Source: Betaproteobacteria bacterium
GTDB taxonomy: Bacteria; Pseudomonadota; Gammaproteobacteria; Burkholderiales; Thiobacteraceae
NCBI GenBank assembly: GCA_024641855.1
Contig: JAHECG010000001.1
Location: 1-64,000 of the forward strand
DNA length: 64,000 nt
Direction of reading: 5' to 3'
Part shown: positions 48,266 to 59,452 of the stretch, in pieces
Layout of the letters: each line of letters starts with the position of its first letter
Position numbering within the stretch: the first letter of the stretch is position 1
Notes under the pieces: model-generated
Databases searched by the model: none
What the model was told of the DNA's origin: nothing
The model's input: the letters and a program-made list of their open reading frames with translations, nothing else
Program-made: the position numbers and the translations under genes

Positions 48266-50188
48266 ATGAAGCGCTGGGGGATACAAACGCGAATGAACCT
48301 ACTTGCCGTGGGGCCGGCGACGGTGATGGCCGGTTTGCTTCTGACTTACTTTATCGTTGGACCGATGGAGGATGCGAGTCCGCGATTAACTCCAACAGGT
48401 ACGGCAACTGCACAGCAGTTTGCGACCGCTGCTGAATATGGCGTGGTGACTGACAACTATCCCTTGTTGCAACAGTTAGTTGAAGGTTTAGTGACGGAAC
48501 GGCATGCCCAATATGCACTCGTGATCGATGGTCGGATGCGTCATCTCGCGCAAGCTGGTATGACACCTATCAGTTGGGATAAAAGCTTGCGCACAGTATC
48601 GCAAGAAGTCGGACAACAAGAGGATATTTACGTCCTACCGATTCAATCGAGCGTGGCGACACCGCTCGCCTTTCAAACCGTCAGTAACGACGTAACTCAA
48701 TTCGATAACAGCAAACCTAATTTAGGCTGGGCGATAATCGCTATGCCACGCACCTCGTTCGCCGAAAGCAAGAAACAAATCCTGTTGACAGCGATGAGTA
48801 TGGTACTCAGCGTGCTGGCAATTGCGCTGTTGCTTGGGGTTCGGTTAGGCCGTGGCGTTTGCCAACCAATACGCAAATTGTCGCAGGTGATTGACAACTT
48901 GGCGCAAGGTAATCTCGCTGCGCGTGTTGCGCAAAATTCAGGCGGTGAATTATTGCTATTACAACAGGGCTTAAACGGCATGGCGCGTGCCTTCCAGGCT
49001 CGTCAAAATGAATTAGAGCAGCGAATTCTCGCGACGACACGGGATTTGCAAGCAAAACATGAAACGCTGGAACAGAGTAAGCGCATCGAATCCGATTTTA
49101 TCGCGAGTGTGAGCCATGATTTGCGCCAACCCATGCACGCTATCGGAATATTTGCAGACACTTTGAGGCATCGTGTAAATACGCACGCGCAACGCGAGTT
49201 AGTGCAGCGTATCGAAGATTCGGTGACGACATTGCAAAGCATGTTCGATGGTTTAGTGAATCTATTTCGTATGGATGCCGGTTTGCTCGAACCTAATACC
49301 GAGGCTTGTGATTTGTCTTCTATATTAAAACGCATTGGTCAAGAGTTTCAGCCTATGGCCGAACAGAAAGGGTTAAATCTACGGATCCATGTTTGCCCAG
49401 AAGCCTGGGTGAAAAGCGATAGTGTCTTACTCGGTCACCTGTTTCAAAACATTGTGGTTAATGCCTTGCGCTATACGGAGCATGGCGGGGTGTTGCTGGC
49501 TTGCCATCGTCGCCAAGCGCATTGGGTGGTGCAGATATGGGACACCGGGATTGGCATCGCCGAAGAGCACCAAACAAAAATATTTGATGCGTATTACCAA
49601 GTGGAAAACGCAGAACGCAATAGCGCTCAAGGCGTCGGCCTGGGGTTGGCGATTGCGGCTGGAATTGCGCGCTTACTGAAGTGCAAATTGGAAGTTTATT
49701 CGCGGCTTGGACGGGGTAGCGTCTTCAATATTATTCTGCCGATATCTGAGACGTCCGAGATTAATCATGACAGCAATATCCAGCAATCGTTAGGACAATT
49801 TAATGCAGAACGCGTGCTGGTTATTGAGGATGATCAAGCCGCGCGAGAATCTCTGCAGGGCTTACTGAGTAGCTGGGGGCTGTCTGTATTAAGCGTGGCC
49901 GATTATGATCAGGCCAGCCAATGTGTAGCGCAGAACCCCGGTAAGCTTGCACTCATCATTAGTGATTATCGCTTGCCGCAAAAGAATGGCGTAGATAGCG
50001 TTGCCACGCTACGTGCCCGATTGGGCGCTGATGTGCAGGCAATTTTGATGTGTGGCGATACGACACCCGAATCCATGGCGGCGATGCAAGCCAGCGGCTT
50101 GCCGGTTTTGTACAAACCAGTGCGGCCCGCCAAATTACGGGCGTTGGTGACGAGTTTGTTGACGCGTGGAAACGGCGCGGCACAATGA
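48266..50188 (+). CDS. Hybrid sensor histidine kinase with C-terminal receiver
   Basis: Protein of 640 aa from the ATG at 48266 (GTG at 48245 is an alternative). Two membrane spans (about 11-30 and 172-194) bracket a ~140-aa periplasmic sensor region, then HAMP, a coiled coil, HisKA with H284 (SHDLRQPMH), and the ATPase domain with DTGIGI and GVGLGLAIA. A receiver domain near the C-terminus has D567 (SDYRLPQKNG). There is no Hpt domain. It could phosphorylate its own receiver or the NarL-type regulator 1 kb upstream. The signal is unknown. Confidence 0.9.
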   Translation: MKRWGIQTRMNLLAVGPATVMAGLLLTYFIVGPMEDASPRLTPTGTATAQQFATAAEYGVVTDNYPLLQQLVEGLVTERHAQYALVIDGRMRHLAQAGMTPISWDKSLRTVSQEVGQQEDIYVLPIQSSVATPLAFQTVSNDVTQFDNSKPNLGWAIIAMPRTSFAESKKQILLTAMSMVLSVLAIALLLGVRLGRGVCQPIRKLSQVIDNLAQGNLAARVAQNSGGELLLLQQGLNGMARAFQARQNELEQRILATTRDLQAKHETLEQSKRIESDFIASVSHDLRQPMHAIGIFADTLRHRVNTHAQRELVQRIEDSVTTLQSMFDGLVNLFRMDAGLLEPNTEACDLSSILKRIGQEFQPMAEQKGLNLRIHVCPEAWVKSDSVLLGHLFQNIVVNALRYTEHGGVLLACHRRQAHWVVQIWDTGIGIAEEHQTKIFDAYYQVENAERNSAQGVGLGLAIAAGIARLLKCKLEVYSRLGRGSVFNIILPISETSEINHDSNIQQSLGQFNAERVLVIEDDQAARESLQGLLSSWGLSVLSVADYDQASQCVAQNPGKLALIISDYRLPQKNGVDSVATLRARLGADVQAILMCGDTTPESMAAMQASGLPVLYKPVRPAKLRALVTSLLTRGNGAAQ

Positions 50189-50378
50189 ACTAGACACAGC
50201 AAATTTTTGCGTTGATATTTCGTGCGCTTGCTTCAGCAAAGACCGTGAGGCTTTGAGAGATCGCTGAGAGTGGACAGTGAAGCGCAAAGGGTTATGGATG
50301 GAAGCGGTTACACCGAAATGATTTTGGATGTCCGCTCCCGTTGCGGAACAGAGGTACGTTTGTTAATTCGATGAGCCG

Positions 50379-53198
50379 CTAACCCTGTAAAACCGATTTC
50401 AAGAATTTTCCGGTATAGCTCTGTTCGCATTGCGCCACGGTTTCTGGCGTGCCTTCCGCAATGATTTGTCCGCCGCCATCACCGCCCTCGGGGCCGAGGT
50501 CGATGATCCAGTCGGCGGTTTTGATCACATCCAGATTGTGTTCGATGACGACCACGGTGTTGCCGTGATCGCGTAGGCGATGCACGACGGTGAGCAGCAT
50601 TTCGATGTCTTGGAAGTGTAGGCCGGTGGTGGGTTCGTCCAAGATATAGAGGGTGCGGCCGGTGTCGCGCTTGGAGAGTTCCAGTGCAAGTTTTACGCGC
50701 TGCGCTTCGCCGCCGGAGAGTGTGGTAGCGGATTGGCCGAGCGTGATGTAGCCCAAGCCGACATCAAGCAGGGTTTGTAATTTGCGCGCCACGGTGGGCA
50801 CCGCTTGGAAAAATTCGTACGCTTGTTCGACCGTCATTTTCAGTACTTCGTGGATCGATAAACCTTTGTAGCGTATTTCCAGCGTTTCACGGTTGTAGCG
50901 CTTGCCGTGGCACACGTCGCATGGCACGTAAATGTCCGGCAAGAAATGCATTTCGACGCGCAGCATGCCGTCGCCTTGGCAAGATTCACAGCGCCCGCCT
51001 TTAACGTTGAATGAGAAACGTCCGGGTTCGTAACCACGCTCGCGGGATTCCGGTACGCCGGAAAATAATTCGCGAATCGGTGTGAACATGCCGGTATAAG
51101 TCGCGGGGTTGGAGCGCGGTGTGCGCCCGATCGGGCTTTGATCCACGTCGATGACTTTATCGAAAAATTCCAAGCCTTCGATTTCATCGTGCGGCGCCGG
51201 TTCGGTAGATGAGCCATAAAGATGTTGCGCGATGGCTGGGTACAGCGTGTCGTTAATCAGCGTGGATTTTCCCGAACCGGAAACACCCGTTACGCAGACC
51301 AGCAAACCGACAGGCAGCTTGAGCGTGACGTTTTTGAGGTTGTTGCCGGTCGCATCCGTGAGCGTGAGCCAGCGTTCGGGATCGGGTTGCACGCGTTTTG
51401 TCGGGATCGCAATTTTGCGTTTGCCCGAAAGGTAGAGGCCGGTGGGTGAGTTGGGGTTTGCGATCACTTCTGCTGCGGTGCCTTCGGCGACGATTTGTCC
51501 GCCATGCACACCGGCGCCGGGGCCGATGTCGATCACGTAATCGGCAATGCGGATGGCTTCTTCATCGTGCTCGACCACGATCACGCTGTTACCCAAATCG
51601 CGCAAATGTTTCAGCGTGACGAGTAGGCGCTCGTTGTCGCGTTGATGCAGGCCAATCGATGGTTCATCCAACACATACATCACACCGGTTAAACCAGAGC
51701 CGATTTGCGAGGCCAAGCGGATGCGCTGCGCTTCGCCGCCGGACAAGGTTTCCGCCGAACGGTCGAGCGATAAATAATCCAGGCCGACATTCGTGAGGAA
51801 GGATAAACGCGCCGTGATTTCCTTGATGATGCGCTCGGCAATGGCTTGCTTCGCGCCAACCAAACGCAGCTGCTGGAAGAACGGCAGCGTTTGTTTCAAC
51901 GGCATGTGGCTGAGTTGATAAATCGATTTTTCGCCGACGCGCACATGGCGCGCTTCGATGCGCAGTCGTGTGCCTTCGCAACTCGGACAGGGCTTGTGGT
52001 TGAGGTACTTGGCCAACTCTTCACGCACGGCCATGGAATCGGTTTCGCGGTGACGGCGCTCGAAATTATTGACGATACCTTCAAACGGATGTTTGCGACT
52101 TTGCATGCCGCCACGCTCGCCGAGATATTTAAACGCGATGACTTCTGTGCCGCTGCCGAACAGCAATATCTCTTGGATGTTTTCGGGTAGCTCTTCGAAG
52201 GCTTGGTCGAGGTCAAAGCCGTAATGCATCGCCAGGCTTTGCAACATCATGAAATAAAATTGGTTGCGGCGATCCCAGCCCTTGATCGCACCAGCGCCGA
52301 GCGCCAAGTGCGGGAAGGCGACGATGCGTTTCGGATCGAAGAAACTGACCGTGCCGAGGCCGTCACATTTCGGGCAAGCGCCCATTGGGTTGTTGAAAGA
52401 GAATAAACGCGGCTCCAATTCAGCCAAGGCGTAATCGCACACCGGACAAGCAAAGCGCGCGGAGAAAAGATGTTCTTTGTCGGTATCCATTTCCACCGCT
52501 AAGGCACGGCCATCGGCATGGCGCAGCGCGGTCTCGAACGATTCGGCGAGACGCTGCTTGATGTCGGGGCGGACTTTCAAGCGATCAACCACCACTTCAA
52601 TCGTATGTTTTTTGTTTTTATCCAGCTTCGGCAGCTTGTCGATTTCGTAGGCTTTGCCGTCGATGCGCACGCGCACGAAACCCTGTGCCCGCAGTTCATC
52701 GAATAACTCATGTTGCTCGCCTTTGCGCCCGGCGACGATGGGCGCGAGGATCATTAGCTTGGTGTCTTCCGGCAGCGCCATGACCTGATCGACCATCTGC
52801 GCCACGGTTTGCGCCGAAAGTTCGATGTTATGTTCCGGGCAAAAGGGATCACCGGCGCGGGCGTAGAGCAAGCGCAAGTAGTCGTGGATTTCGGTAACCG
52901 TACCCACTGTCGAGCGTGGGTTATGCGAAGTGGCTTTTTGCTCGATGGAAATGGCCGGGGACAAACCCTCGATCAAATCCACGTCGGGTTTTTCCATCAG
53001 TTGCAGAAATTGCCGGGCATAAGCCGAGAGCGATTCCACATATCGGCGTTGGCCTTCGGCATACAGGGTGTCGAAAGCCAGTGAGGATTTACCCGATCCC
53101 GATAGTCCGGTAACCACAACCAGTTGATTACGTGGAATATCGAGGTTGATATTTTTTAAGTTGTGCGTGCGTGCGCCGCGGACGCGTATAAATTCCAT
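50379..53198 (-). CDS. uvrA: Excinuclease ABC subunit A
   Basis: DNA-damage recognition ATPase of nucleotide-excision repair, 939 aa. It has two ABC modules: Walker [15 protein letters not shown] near residue 31 and [14 protein letters not shown] near 640, two LSGGEAQR signatures and the Walker B pairs [10 protein letters not shown] and [10 protein letters not shown]. Zinc-finger Cys clusters CPVC...CPKC and CESC...CDVC are intact. It is transcribed divergently from the YajR-like gene with a 74-bp promoter region; no LexA box was identified by eye. Confidence 0.98.
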   Translation of the reverse strand: MEFIRVRGARTHNLKNINLDIPRNQLVVVTGLSGSGKSSLAFDTLYAEGQRRYVESLSAYARQFLQLMEKPDVDLIEGLSPAISIEQKATSHNPRSTVGTVTEIHDYLRLLYARAGDPFCPEHNIELSAQTVAQMVDQVMALPEDTKLMILAPIVAGRKGEQHELFDELRAQGFVRVRIDGKAYEIDKLPKLDKNKKHTIEVVVDRLKVRPDIKQRLAESFETALRHADGRALAVEMDTDKEHLFSARFACPVCDYALAELEPRLFSFNNPMGACPKCDGLGTVSFFDPKRIVAFPHLALGAGAIKGWDRRNQFYFMMLQSLAMHYGFDLDQAFEELPENIQEILLFGSGTEVIAFKYLGERGGMQSRKHPFEGIVNNFERRHRETDSMAVREELAKYLNHKPCPSCEGTRLRIEARHVRVGEKSIYQLSHMPLKQTLPFFQQLRLVGAKQAIAERIIKEITARLSFLTNVGLDYLSLDRSAETLSGGEAQRIRLASQIGSGLTGVMYVLDEPSIGLHQRDNERLLVTLKHLRDLGNSVIVVEHDEEAIRIADYVIDIGPGAGVHGGQIVAEGTAAEVIANPNSPTGLYLSGKRKIAIPTKRVQPDPERWLTLTDATGNNLKNVTLKLPVGLLVCVTGVSGSGKSTLINDTLYPAIAQHLYGSSTEPAPHDEIEGLEFFDKVIDVDQSPIGRTPRSNPATYTGMFTPIRELFSGVPESRERGYEPGRFSFNVKGGRCESCQGDGMLRVEMHFLPDIYVPCDVCHGKRYNRETLEIRYKGLSIHEVLKMTVEQAYEFFQAVPTVARKLQTLLDVGLGYITLGQSATTLSGGEAQRVKLALELSKRDTGRTLYILDEPTTGLHFQDIEMLLTVVHRLRDHGNTVVVIEHNLDVIKTADWIIDLGPEGGDGGGQIIAEGTPETVAQCEQSYTGKFLKSVLQG

Positions 53199-53272
53199 GG
53201 AGAGTCAGTTTCTTCTAAGCTTTGGCGAACCTGCTAATATACGCAATTTTTCCAGCTTCCCCAAATGCCGAT

Positions 53273-54667
53273 ATGAAAAACATTGAACGTATGTCGTCTT
53301 TTGAGTTTAAGGCGGCGGCCAGTTTAGCCAGCATTTATGGCTTGCGTATGCTTGGTATGTTCTTGATTTTGCCGGTGTTCGCGATTTATGCCGAGCAAAC
53401 ATTAGGCGCTAGCCATACCCAAGCTGGCTTGGCGCTCGGAATTTATGGCGGCACACAGGCTTTATTCCAGTTGCCGTTCGGTATGGCCTCAGACCGCTTT
53501 GGCCGTAAACGCATGATTTATCTTGGTTTGCTGATGTTGATTGTGGGCAGCTTTATCGCCGCGAGTGCGCACGATATTACGATGGTCATTGTTGGCCGTG
53601 CCTTGCAGGGTGCCGGAGCGATTTCCGCAGTGGTTATGGCCTTATTAGCCGACCTGACCCGCGAAGAGCACCGCACCAAGGCGATGGCGATGATTGGCAC
53701 TACCATCGGCGTAACCTTTGCGCTGTCCTTGGTGATTTCTTCGCCGCTCAATCATTGGATCGGCGTGCCGGGCATGTTTGCTTTGACTGGTGTGCTGGCT
53801 ATGGTAGCCATGGTGTGGGTGCGCTTCGTCATTCCCAATCCACGGATTAGCCGTTTTCACAGCGATGCCGAAGCGACGCCAGCCAAACTCAAAGACGTCC
53901 TGGCGAATACCGAATTGCTACGTTTGAACTTCGGTATCTTTGCCCTGCATGCGGCACAAATGGCCTTATTTGTCGTGATCCCTTTTGCCTTGCTGAAAAC
54001 GGCTGGCATTGAGCAAAATCACCATTGGATGATTTATTTGCCGATTATGACCGGCGCGTTTGTGCTGATGGTGCCGGCGATTATCTACGGCGAAAAGAAG
54101 AGCAAGCTTAAGCAGGTGTTTGTGGCTTCCATCTCGTTGATGTTGATTGCGCAGTTATTGCTGTCGCAATTGATCGGTCAGTTTTGGGGCATCGTGGTCT
54201 CGTTGGTTTGTTACTTCGTCGCGTTCAATGTGCTCGAAGCCAGTCTGCCATCGCTCATTTCCAAGATCGCACCCGCCTCAGCTAAGGGCACGGCGATGGG
54301 GGTGTATAATACCAGCCAGTCTTTTGGCATGTTTTTGGGCGGGGTGCTGGGCGGTTTTCTGTTGCAGCACTATGGTGCGGCGGCGGTATTCATCTTCTGC
54401 AGCGTTTTAATCGGTCTGTGGCTGATTTTGGCCTTCAGCATGGAGCGCCCCCCGGCCGTTCGTACCCGCTTATTTCATGTGCGTGAAATGACGGCGGACC
54501 GTGCCACCGAACTGTCGATACAACTCGCCAAGCTCAACGGTGTTTCCGAAGCGTTGGTGGTAGGAAATGAAGGTATTGCAATTCTTAAAGTAGACATGCG
54601 CGGTTGGGACGAAGCCGCTGTAGAAAAACTCATCGAGGGGGAGCAGGAAAATGGCGTCAGTAAATAA
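53273..54667 (+). CDS. MFS transporter, YajR-like with C-terminal ferredoxin-fold domain
   Basis: Protein of 464 aa from ATG at 53273 (ATG at 53291 is another choice). Twelve membrane spans carry the MFS motif [18 protein letters not shown]. The tail (about 395-464) contains a compact domain with [27 protein letters not shown], like the YAM domain of E. coli YajR. Substrate unknown. Gene order uvrA - MFS - ssb is shared by many beta/gammaproteobacteria. Its last 17 bp overlap ssb. Confidence 0.9.
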   Translation: MKNIERMSSFEFKAAASLASIYGLRMLGMFLILPVFAIYAEQTLGASHTQAGLALGIYGGTQALFQLPFGMASDRFGRKRMIYLGLLMLIVGSFIAASAHDITMVIVGRALQGAGAISAVVMALLADLTREEHRTKAMAMIGTTIGVTFALSLVISSPLNHWIGVPGMFALTGVLAMVAMVWVRFVIPNPRISRFHSDAEATPAKLKDVLANTELLRLNFGIFALHAAQMALFVVIPFALLKTAGIEQNHHWMIYLPIMTGAFVLMVPAIIYGEKKSKLKQVFVASISLMLIAQLLLSQLIGQFWGIVVSLVCYFVAFNVLEASLPSLISKIAPASAKGTAMGVYNTSQSFGMFLGGVLGGFLLQHYGAAAVFIFCSVLIGLWLILAFSMERPPAVRTRLFHVREMTADRATELSIQLAKLNGVSEALVVGNEGIAILKVDMRGWDEAAVEKLIEGEQENGVSK

Positions 54668-55136
54668 AGTGATTTTGGTTGGCAATCTTGGTAAAGACCC
54701 GGAAGTGCGTTACATGCCGAGCGGCGATGCCATTACCAATATCACCATGGCTACTACCGACAGCTGGAAAGATAAAAACGGCGAGAAGCAGGAAAAAACC
54801 GAATGGCACCGCGTGGCCTTTTTCGGCAAACTGGCCGAAATTGCCGGCGAGTATTTGAAAAAAGGTAGCCAAGTATATGTCGAAGGCCGCTTGCAAACGC
54901 GCAAATGGCAAGACAAAGAAGGTCAAGATCGTTACACCACCGAAATCATTGCGGACCGCATGCAAATGCTCGGCAGCCGTAGCGGCGGCGGTAATTACGA
55001 AGTGCAAGATGAAGCGCCGATGGGTTCTGGCGGGCGTGATAGCCGGAGTAAGCCTACTGGTGCGCCCGCAAGCAAACCACCCGCAAGCAAAAAAGGCGGC
55101 GACTTCGAAGATTTCGAGGACGACATTCCTTTTTAG
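54651..55136 (+). CDS. ssb: Single-stranded DNA-binding protein SSB
   Basis: Protein of 161 aa. The OB fold spans about 4-110 ([42 protein letters not shown]). A Gly/Ser/Pro-rich linker ends in the acidic tip DDDIPF, which recruits replication and repair partners. It starts inside the 3' end of the transporter gene. It is one of the essential genes in the uvrA region. Confidence 0.97.
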   Translation: MASVNKVILVGNLGKDPEVRYMPSGDAITNITMATTDSWKDKNGEKQEKTEWHRVAFFGKLAEIAGEYLKKGSQVYVEGRLQTRKWQDKEGQDRYTTEIIADRMQMLGSRSGGGNYEVQDEAPMGSGGRDSRSKPTGAPASKPPASKKGGDFEDFEDDIPF

Positions 55137-55203
55137 AAATCCGCTCGGCAGCCGATATCATCAGTAGAGCAGCTAAGCAATCGTCTTTATAGGAGGATTT
55201 AGC

Positions 55204-55647
55204 ATGAGTGTGCGCGAGCTTTTGGCCTCGAAGGGTACGGAAGGCATCCAATCCATTTCACCGGATAGCCCAGTCGTGGAAGCGATTGGCATCATGACTA
55301 AACTGAACATCGGCTCGCTGGTGGTGATGCAGGATGGACAAATGGTCGGCCTGCTAACGGATCGTCACTTGGTGCGGGCGCTCAACAGATCGGGCGGCAA
55401 CCTGTCGCAGACGTTAGTGCGGGAAGCGATGGAAACCAAACCGGTGGTTGGACGGTTGGAAGATGATGTGCACGAAGTGCGCCGCTTGCTGACTGAAAAT
55501 CACATCAGCCATTTGCCGGTAGCGGACGAAAACGGCGTGGTTGGCATCATCTCATTTTTCGATGTGGCGCGTGCGGTGCTCAGTAATGTTGAGTTCGAGA
55601 ACAAACTCCTCAAGCGCTATATCAAGGATTGGCCGGAAGAAAAATAG
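55204..55647 (+). CDS. CBS-domain protein
   Basis: Protein of 147 aa made of two CBS domains (about 10-65 and 75-135), with GLLTDRHLVRAL and GIISFFDVARAVL as the paired conserved ends. AGGAGG lies 8 bp upstream of the ATG. Stand-alone CBS pairs bind adenosine nucleotides and modulate other proteins; the target is unknown. A partial repeat of the mraY-murD family lies just after it. Confidence 0.87.
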   Translation: MSVRELLASKGTEGIQSISPDSPVVEAIGIMTKLNIGSLVVMQDGQMVGLLTDRHLVRALNRSGGNLSQTLVREAMETKPVVGRLEDDVHEVRRLLTENHISHLPVADENGVVGIISFFDVARAVLSNVEFENKLLKRYIKDWPEEK

Positions 55648-55697
55648 CGCGCCTCTTCAAAACCAAAAGCATTGACTATAAAGATCATAGCGGTCAT

Positions 55698-55711
55698 GTG
55701 ATCTCTGTGGT
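55698..55711. repeat. Partial copy of the mraY-murD repeat arm
   Basis: GTGATCTCTGTGGT is identical to bases 16544-16557 and is followed by the related TGAATAAGGTTTTTTG, echoing the right end of the mraY-murD element. No matching left arm is clear here, so it is a remnant or a variant copy between the CBS gene and the exonuclease gene. Confidence 0.65.
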
Positions 55712-55731
55712 GAATAAGGTTTTTTGAATTC

Positions 55732-57135
55732 ATGAAAATTTCTTTTTTCGGTGCGGCGCACGAAGTGACAGGTTCTTGCTATTTAGTCGAGACCGATCAA
55801 GTACGCTTTCTGGTGGACTGCGGTATGTTCCAAGGCGGCCGTGAAGCCGAAGTTAAAAATCGAAATTTCCCTCACTTCGATCCCGAACAAATCGACTTTG
55901 TGCTGCTGACGCATGCGCATATCGATCATTCCGGATTGCTACCACGTTTGACGAATTTAGGTTTTCGCGGCCCGGTGTATTGCACTGCTGCGACTGCCGA
56001 TTTATTAGGTGTGATGTTGCCTGATTCAGGGCATATCCAAGAAAAAGAAGTGGAGTGGCAGAATTACGCTAAGCGTAAGAAACGTGGCAAATACACCAGT
56101 GAAATTGCCCCGTTGTACACCGTGATTCAGGCGCAAAATTGTTTAAAGCATTTGCGCACGGTTGAATACGATAGCGAATGTAATCCGCATGCCCAAGTGC
56201 GCGTGCATTTTCGCGATGCCGGTCATATTCTCGGCTCGGCCATTTTGGAAGTTTGGCTGGAAGAGGATGGCCAGACCCAAAAGCTAGTCTTCTCAGGTGA
56301 TTTGGGTATGCCGATGCGTCCGCTGATGAACGACCCCACACCAATCGAATCTGCGGATTATCTCTTGGTTGAATCGACGTACGGCAATCGCCAGCATAAA
56401 AATTTGCAAGACACGATCGATGAATTAGCTGAGGCGGTCAATGCGACATTGCATAAAAAAGGCAACGTCATCATCCCGGCTTTTGCGGTGGGGCGCACCC
56501 AGGAGATTTTATTTCTGCTGACCAAGTTGATGCACGAAGGTCGGATTCCAAGCAATGCTCAGATTGTCGTCGATTCACCGATGGCGACCGCTGCGACCGC
56601 CATCACGATGAAGCATCACGATTTATTGGATGCCGAGTCGCAAGCTATCTTGAATTGGGGGCGTAGTCAGGATGGCCCGGCGCACATTCGTTTTACCGAG
56701 ACGGTGGAGGATTCAATTGCGCTGAATCATATTCATCATGGTGCAATTATTATTTCCGCTTCCGGTATGTGTAATGCGGGGCGCATCAAGCAGCACTTGA
56801 AATTTAATTTGCCGCGTCCCGAATGTGCTGTGCTGATCGCGGGTTTTCAAGCCTATGGTACGTTGGGACGCAAGCTGGTTGATCAGGTCAAGTCGGTTCG
56901 CATTTACCAAGAGCAAGTTCCGGTGCGTGCAAAAATTTATACGCTCGGTGGACTTTCCGCGCATGCCGATCAGGGTGCCTTATTGGCTTGGCTCAAGCAT
57001 TTTAAAAAACCGCCACGCCAAACTTTTGTGGTGCATGGCGAGGAAGAAACAGCCCTGGGCTTTGGTGCCTTGATACAACAAGAGCTGGATTGGCGCGTGG
57101 ATGTGCCTAAGCTTGGGACAGTCGTGGATGGCTAG
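55732..57135 (+). CDS. Metallo-beta-lactamase/beta-CASP RNA-processing enzyme
   Basis: Protein of 467 aa in the CPSF-73/Ysh1-like group. The metal motif THAHIDHSGLLPRL supplies H61, H63, D65 and H66. The later metal ligands lie in DAGHILGSAI and FSGDLGMP; the beta-CASP part carries VESTYGNR, GRTQEILFLL and SASGMCNAGRIKQHL, and HADQGALLAWLKHF is in the RMBL domain. Likely an RNA endonuclease or exonuclease in the cytoplasm. It converges with the histidine-kinase gene at 57151. Confidence 0.92.
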   Translation: MKISFFGAAHEVTGSCYLVETDQVRFLVDCGMFQGGREAEVKNRNFPHFDPEQIDFVLLTHAHIDHSGLLPRLTNLGFRGPVYCTAATADLLGVMLPDSGHIQEKEVEWQNYAKRKKRGKYTSEIAPLYTVIQAQNCLKHLRTVEYDSECNPHAQVRVHFRDAGHILGSAILEVWLEEDGQTQKLVFSGDLGMPMRPLMNDPTPIESADYLLVESTYGNRQHKNLQDTIDELAEAVNATLHKKGNVIIPAFAVGRTQEILFLLTKLMHEGRIPSNAQIVVDSPMATAATAITMKHHDLLDAESQAILNWGRSQDGPAHIRFTETVEDSIALNHIHHGAIIISASGMCNAGRIKQHLKFNLPRPECAVLIAGFQAYGTLGRKLVDQVKSVRIYQEQVPVRAKIYTLGGLSAHADQGALLAWLKHFKKPPRQTFVVHGEEETALGFGALIQQELDWRVDVPKLGTVVDG

Positions 57136-57150
57136 GAGGCTGGTGTAGCC

Positions 57151-57816
57151 CTAAGGTAAGTACAAGATGAACGCAGCGCCACCGCTGGTTGTATTCTCTA
57201 GTTGTACTTTTCCGCTGCGATCCTTATTTTGATGTGCTCTTGCGACGCTATGAGCAAAAAAGAGACCTAACCCGCCGCCCTGGTTTGATACACGCGGCGC
57301 ATTGAGCGGCGCTTGTAGCAAATCCGCAGGATAACCCGCGCCATCGTCGATGACCCGAAATATCAGGTATTCCCCGCTTTGCTCGGTGGTGAGCAGGATG
57401 CGCGAACGTGCATGTGATAGCGCATTGTGTACTGCGTTCATCAGCGCGCTCTCAATTAAATCCCGATCAAAAAACCAGAAGTCGGGCGCTGTCGTTTCTA
57501 GTTGGATGCAAATTTCAATGCGCCCAGCAGTGAGATTATTGGCGGACAGCATTAAATCTTCTAAAAAATCCGCAGGTGAGTGTGCGGCGATACTGGGGTG
57601 AAGATGGCCACCGTCCAGCTTGTACAGGACTAGCATTTCCGTCAGTCGATCGACAATGCGACTGCAAGCAAAGCGTGCACCCGCGATCTGTTGTTCCGTG
57701 CCAGGGCATTGGATTTGCGCGATTTCCTCTAAAGATAGGGTGAGTTGGCCGAGCAGATTTTTGACCTCATGAATGCTGGATGCCGCTAATGCATTGAGAT
57801 CCAGTGGCGTAGTCAT
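57151..57816 (-). CDS. Soluble histidine-kinase-like protein
   Basis: Protein of 221 aa with no membrane segment. The N-terminal dimerisation/phospho-acceptor helix has SSIHEVKNLLGQL (H16), followed by an ATPase domain with NAVHNALSHA (N box), DDGAGYP (G1) and GGGLGLFFAHSVARAH (G2). It lacks any sensor domain. Its ATG overlaps the stop of the REC-TPR gene by 1 bp (TAATG), so the two are a coupled pair and it probably phosphorylates that receiver. Confidence 0.87.
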   Translation of the reverse strand: MTTPLDLNALAASSIHEVKNLLGQLTLSLEEIAQIQCPGTEQQIAGARFACSRIVDRLTEMLVLYKLDGGHLHPSIAAHSPADFLEDLMLSANNLTAGRIEICIQLETTAPDFWFFDRDLIESALMNAVHNALSHARSRILLTTEQSGEYLIFRVIDDGAGYPADLLQAPLNAPRVSNQGGGLGLFFAHSVARAHQNKDRSGKVQLENTTSGGAAFILYLP

Positions 57817-59450
57817 TATGCGGCTACCCCGTATTTTTTGGTCATGTCTTGGGCGAGTTTGTTCACCGAAAGTAATTTCGGGTGCGCTGCGCTTTTACTG
57901 CGCGCTACCTGGATATAGTGCAGCGCAGATTTCATGTAATCTTCATTCCAGCCACGCTTATCGATATGTACCAGTAAGGCTTGTGCGGCATTGAGGATGA
58001 TTTGGAGGTTCCCGGGCATTTTCTCTGCAGCCTCCGTCAAGAGTTGCACTGAGCCATCCAAGTCACCTTGTTTGGCTTTTAACACGCCTTGGTTGTTGAG
58101 TTGAATCACTGCTTTGACGCTGCCATCGACGATGGCTGCGCCTTCTTCGCCCATACCGGCTTCGTGGAATAATTGCTTGGCTTTTTGAATGAGGGTCACA
58201 CTATCGTGGTTATTAAGGACTAGATTTTCGATCAAGCTTTTGGCTTCATCGTCTTTGCCGTGTGCAAAACAAGCTTTGGCCAAATCCAGCGAAAGATCCT
58301 CTTGGGACTTGATGCTATGTGTTTTTTGAATTTCTAATGCGGATGTCAGTGCTTTCACTGAAGCTTCCACATTACCCGTTTTTTGATGTACCAAACTTTC
58401 CATGACCGAGGCGGTAAACGTTGCTTCCGCTGACCCATTGAATGAGGTACGTGCATCTCGTAAGGTATTTAAGGCTTCGTTGTGTTTTCCGAGTTCCATT
58501 TGCACACGCGATAAATTCGCATAATCCTCGGCCATGCGAAAGAAGGAGGTTTTGCCGCGCGCCACGACATTTTCAAATGCTTTTTCTGCCGCTTCCATGT
58601 CACCATTGCGCATGGCAAGTTGCCCCATGTCTTTTTGGCGGTGCATGGTTAACGGAGAGGCGGCGACTGCGCGCTCCAATACTTGTTGCGCACGTTCATT
58701 TTTGTCTTGTGATTCGCATACTTTGGAAAGTAGATCGTAAGCGGCCATGTATTCGGGCGCTTCGTCGATAATTTCTTCTAAGAGCTCTTCGGCTTCTTGA
58801 TGGCGATTCTGAAAATGCAACATCGTGGCCAGCCCCATTCGCGCCCAAGGTACGGCGCGCAGATTGACCACTTGTTGGTAAATTTCTTGTGCCTCATCGA
58901 ATTTACCTTGAGCTACATACAGTTCGGCTAATAAGCGCAAGATATCGATGGTGTATTTACTGCTGTGTTTTGTGAGTTCCGTACAAAGCTGTGTGGCCTC
59001 GGCGAGCTTGCCGTTCTCAAGCAGTTGGTAGATGGGGGCGAAAGCGAGTTTTTTCTGCATGACGCGCTCTAACCGGCTGCGCATCACTTCTCCTGAAAAG
59101 GGTTTAATCAAATAATCGTCTGGTGCTAACTCAACCGCAGAAACTACTTTTTCATAAACCCGTTCGGCGGTGACCATCACAAAAATGGTGGATAGCGAAA
59201 TCAAATTGTTGCGGCGTATTTGCTCCAAAAACTGTTGGCCATCCGAGCCATCGCCCAGAAAATAATCACATACAATTACATCGAAAGGTTTGGCTTGTAA
59301 GCGGCGGATGGCCTCATTGGCGGTGCTGGCCATTTCCACGAGTACCACGCCAAATCCGTTAAGAATGGCACGCATGGACGAGCGCATGCCAGGATGATCG
59401 TCGATGATCAAAACCCGTTTTTCTGGGAAATTAATTTCCATGAGCGCCAT
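57816..59450 (-). CDS. Response regulator with TPR effector domain
   Basis: Protein of 544 aa. A receiver domain (about 10-130) has the Asp pocket LIIDDHP, the phospho-acceptor Asp in VIVCDYFLGDGSDG and the conserved Lys in DDYLIKPFS. The remaining ~400 residues are tetratricopeptide-like helices (for example EATQLCTELTKH, AQEIYQQVVNL), so the output is protein binding rather than DNA binding. Start ATG at 59450; ATG at 59441 is in frame. A nested hairpin lies in its 5' leader. Confidence 0.88.
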   Translation of the reverse strand: MALMEINFPEKRVLIIDDHPGMRSSMRAILNGFGVVLVEMASTANEAIRRLQAKPFDVIVCDYFLGDGSDGQQFLEQIRRNNLISLSTIFVMVTAERVYEKVVSAVELAPDDYLIKPFSGEVMRSRLERVMQKKLAFAPIYQLLENGKLAEATQLCTELTKHSSKYTIDILRLLAELYVAQGKFDEAQEIYQQVVNLRAVPWARMGLATMLHFQNRHQEAEELLEEIIDEAPEYMAAYDLLSKVCESQDKNERAQQVLERAVAASPLTMHRQKDMGQLAMRNGDMEAAEKAFENVVARGKTSFFRMAEDYANLSRVQMELGKHNEALNTLRDARTSFNGSAEATFTASVMESLVHQKTGNVEASVKALTSALEIQKTHSIKSQEDLSLDLAKACFAHGKDDEAKSLIENLVLNNHDSVTLIQKAKQLFHEAGMGEEGAAIVDGSVKAVIQLNNQGVLKAKQGDLDGSVQLLTEAAEKMPGNLQIILNAAQALLVHIDKRGWNEDYMKSALHYIQVARSKSAAHPKLLSVNKLAQDMTKKYGVAA

Positions 59451-59452
59451 GC

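Noticed and set aside
55660-55731. Could the repeat remnant before the exonuclease gene be a terminator?
   Set aside because: Only one arm is convincing and the T-tract is not next to a GC-rich stem; annotated only as a partial repeat.
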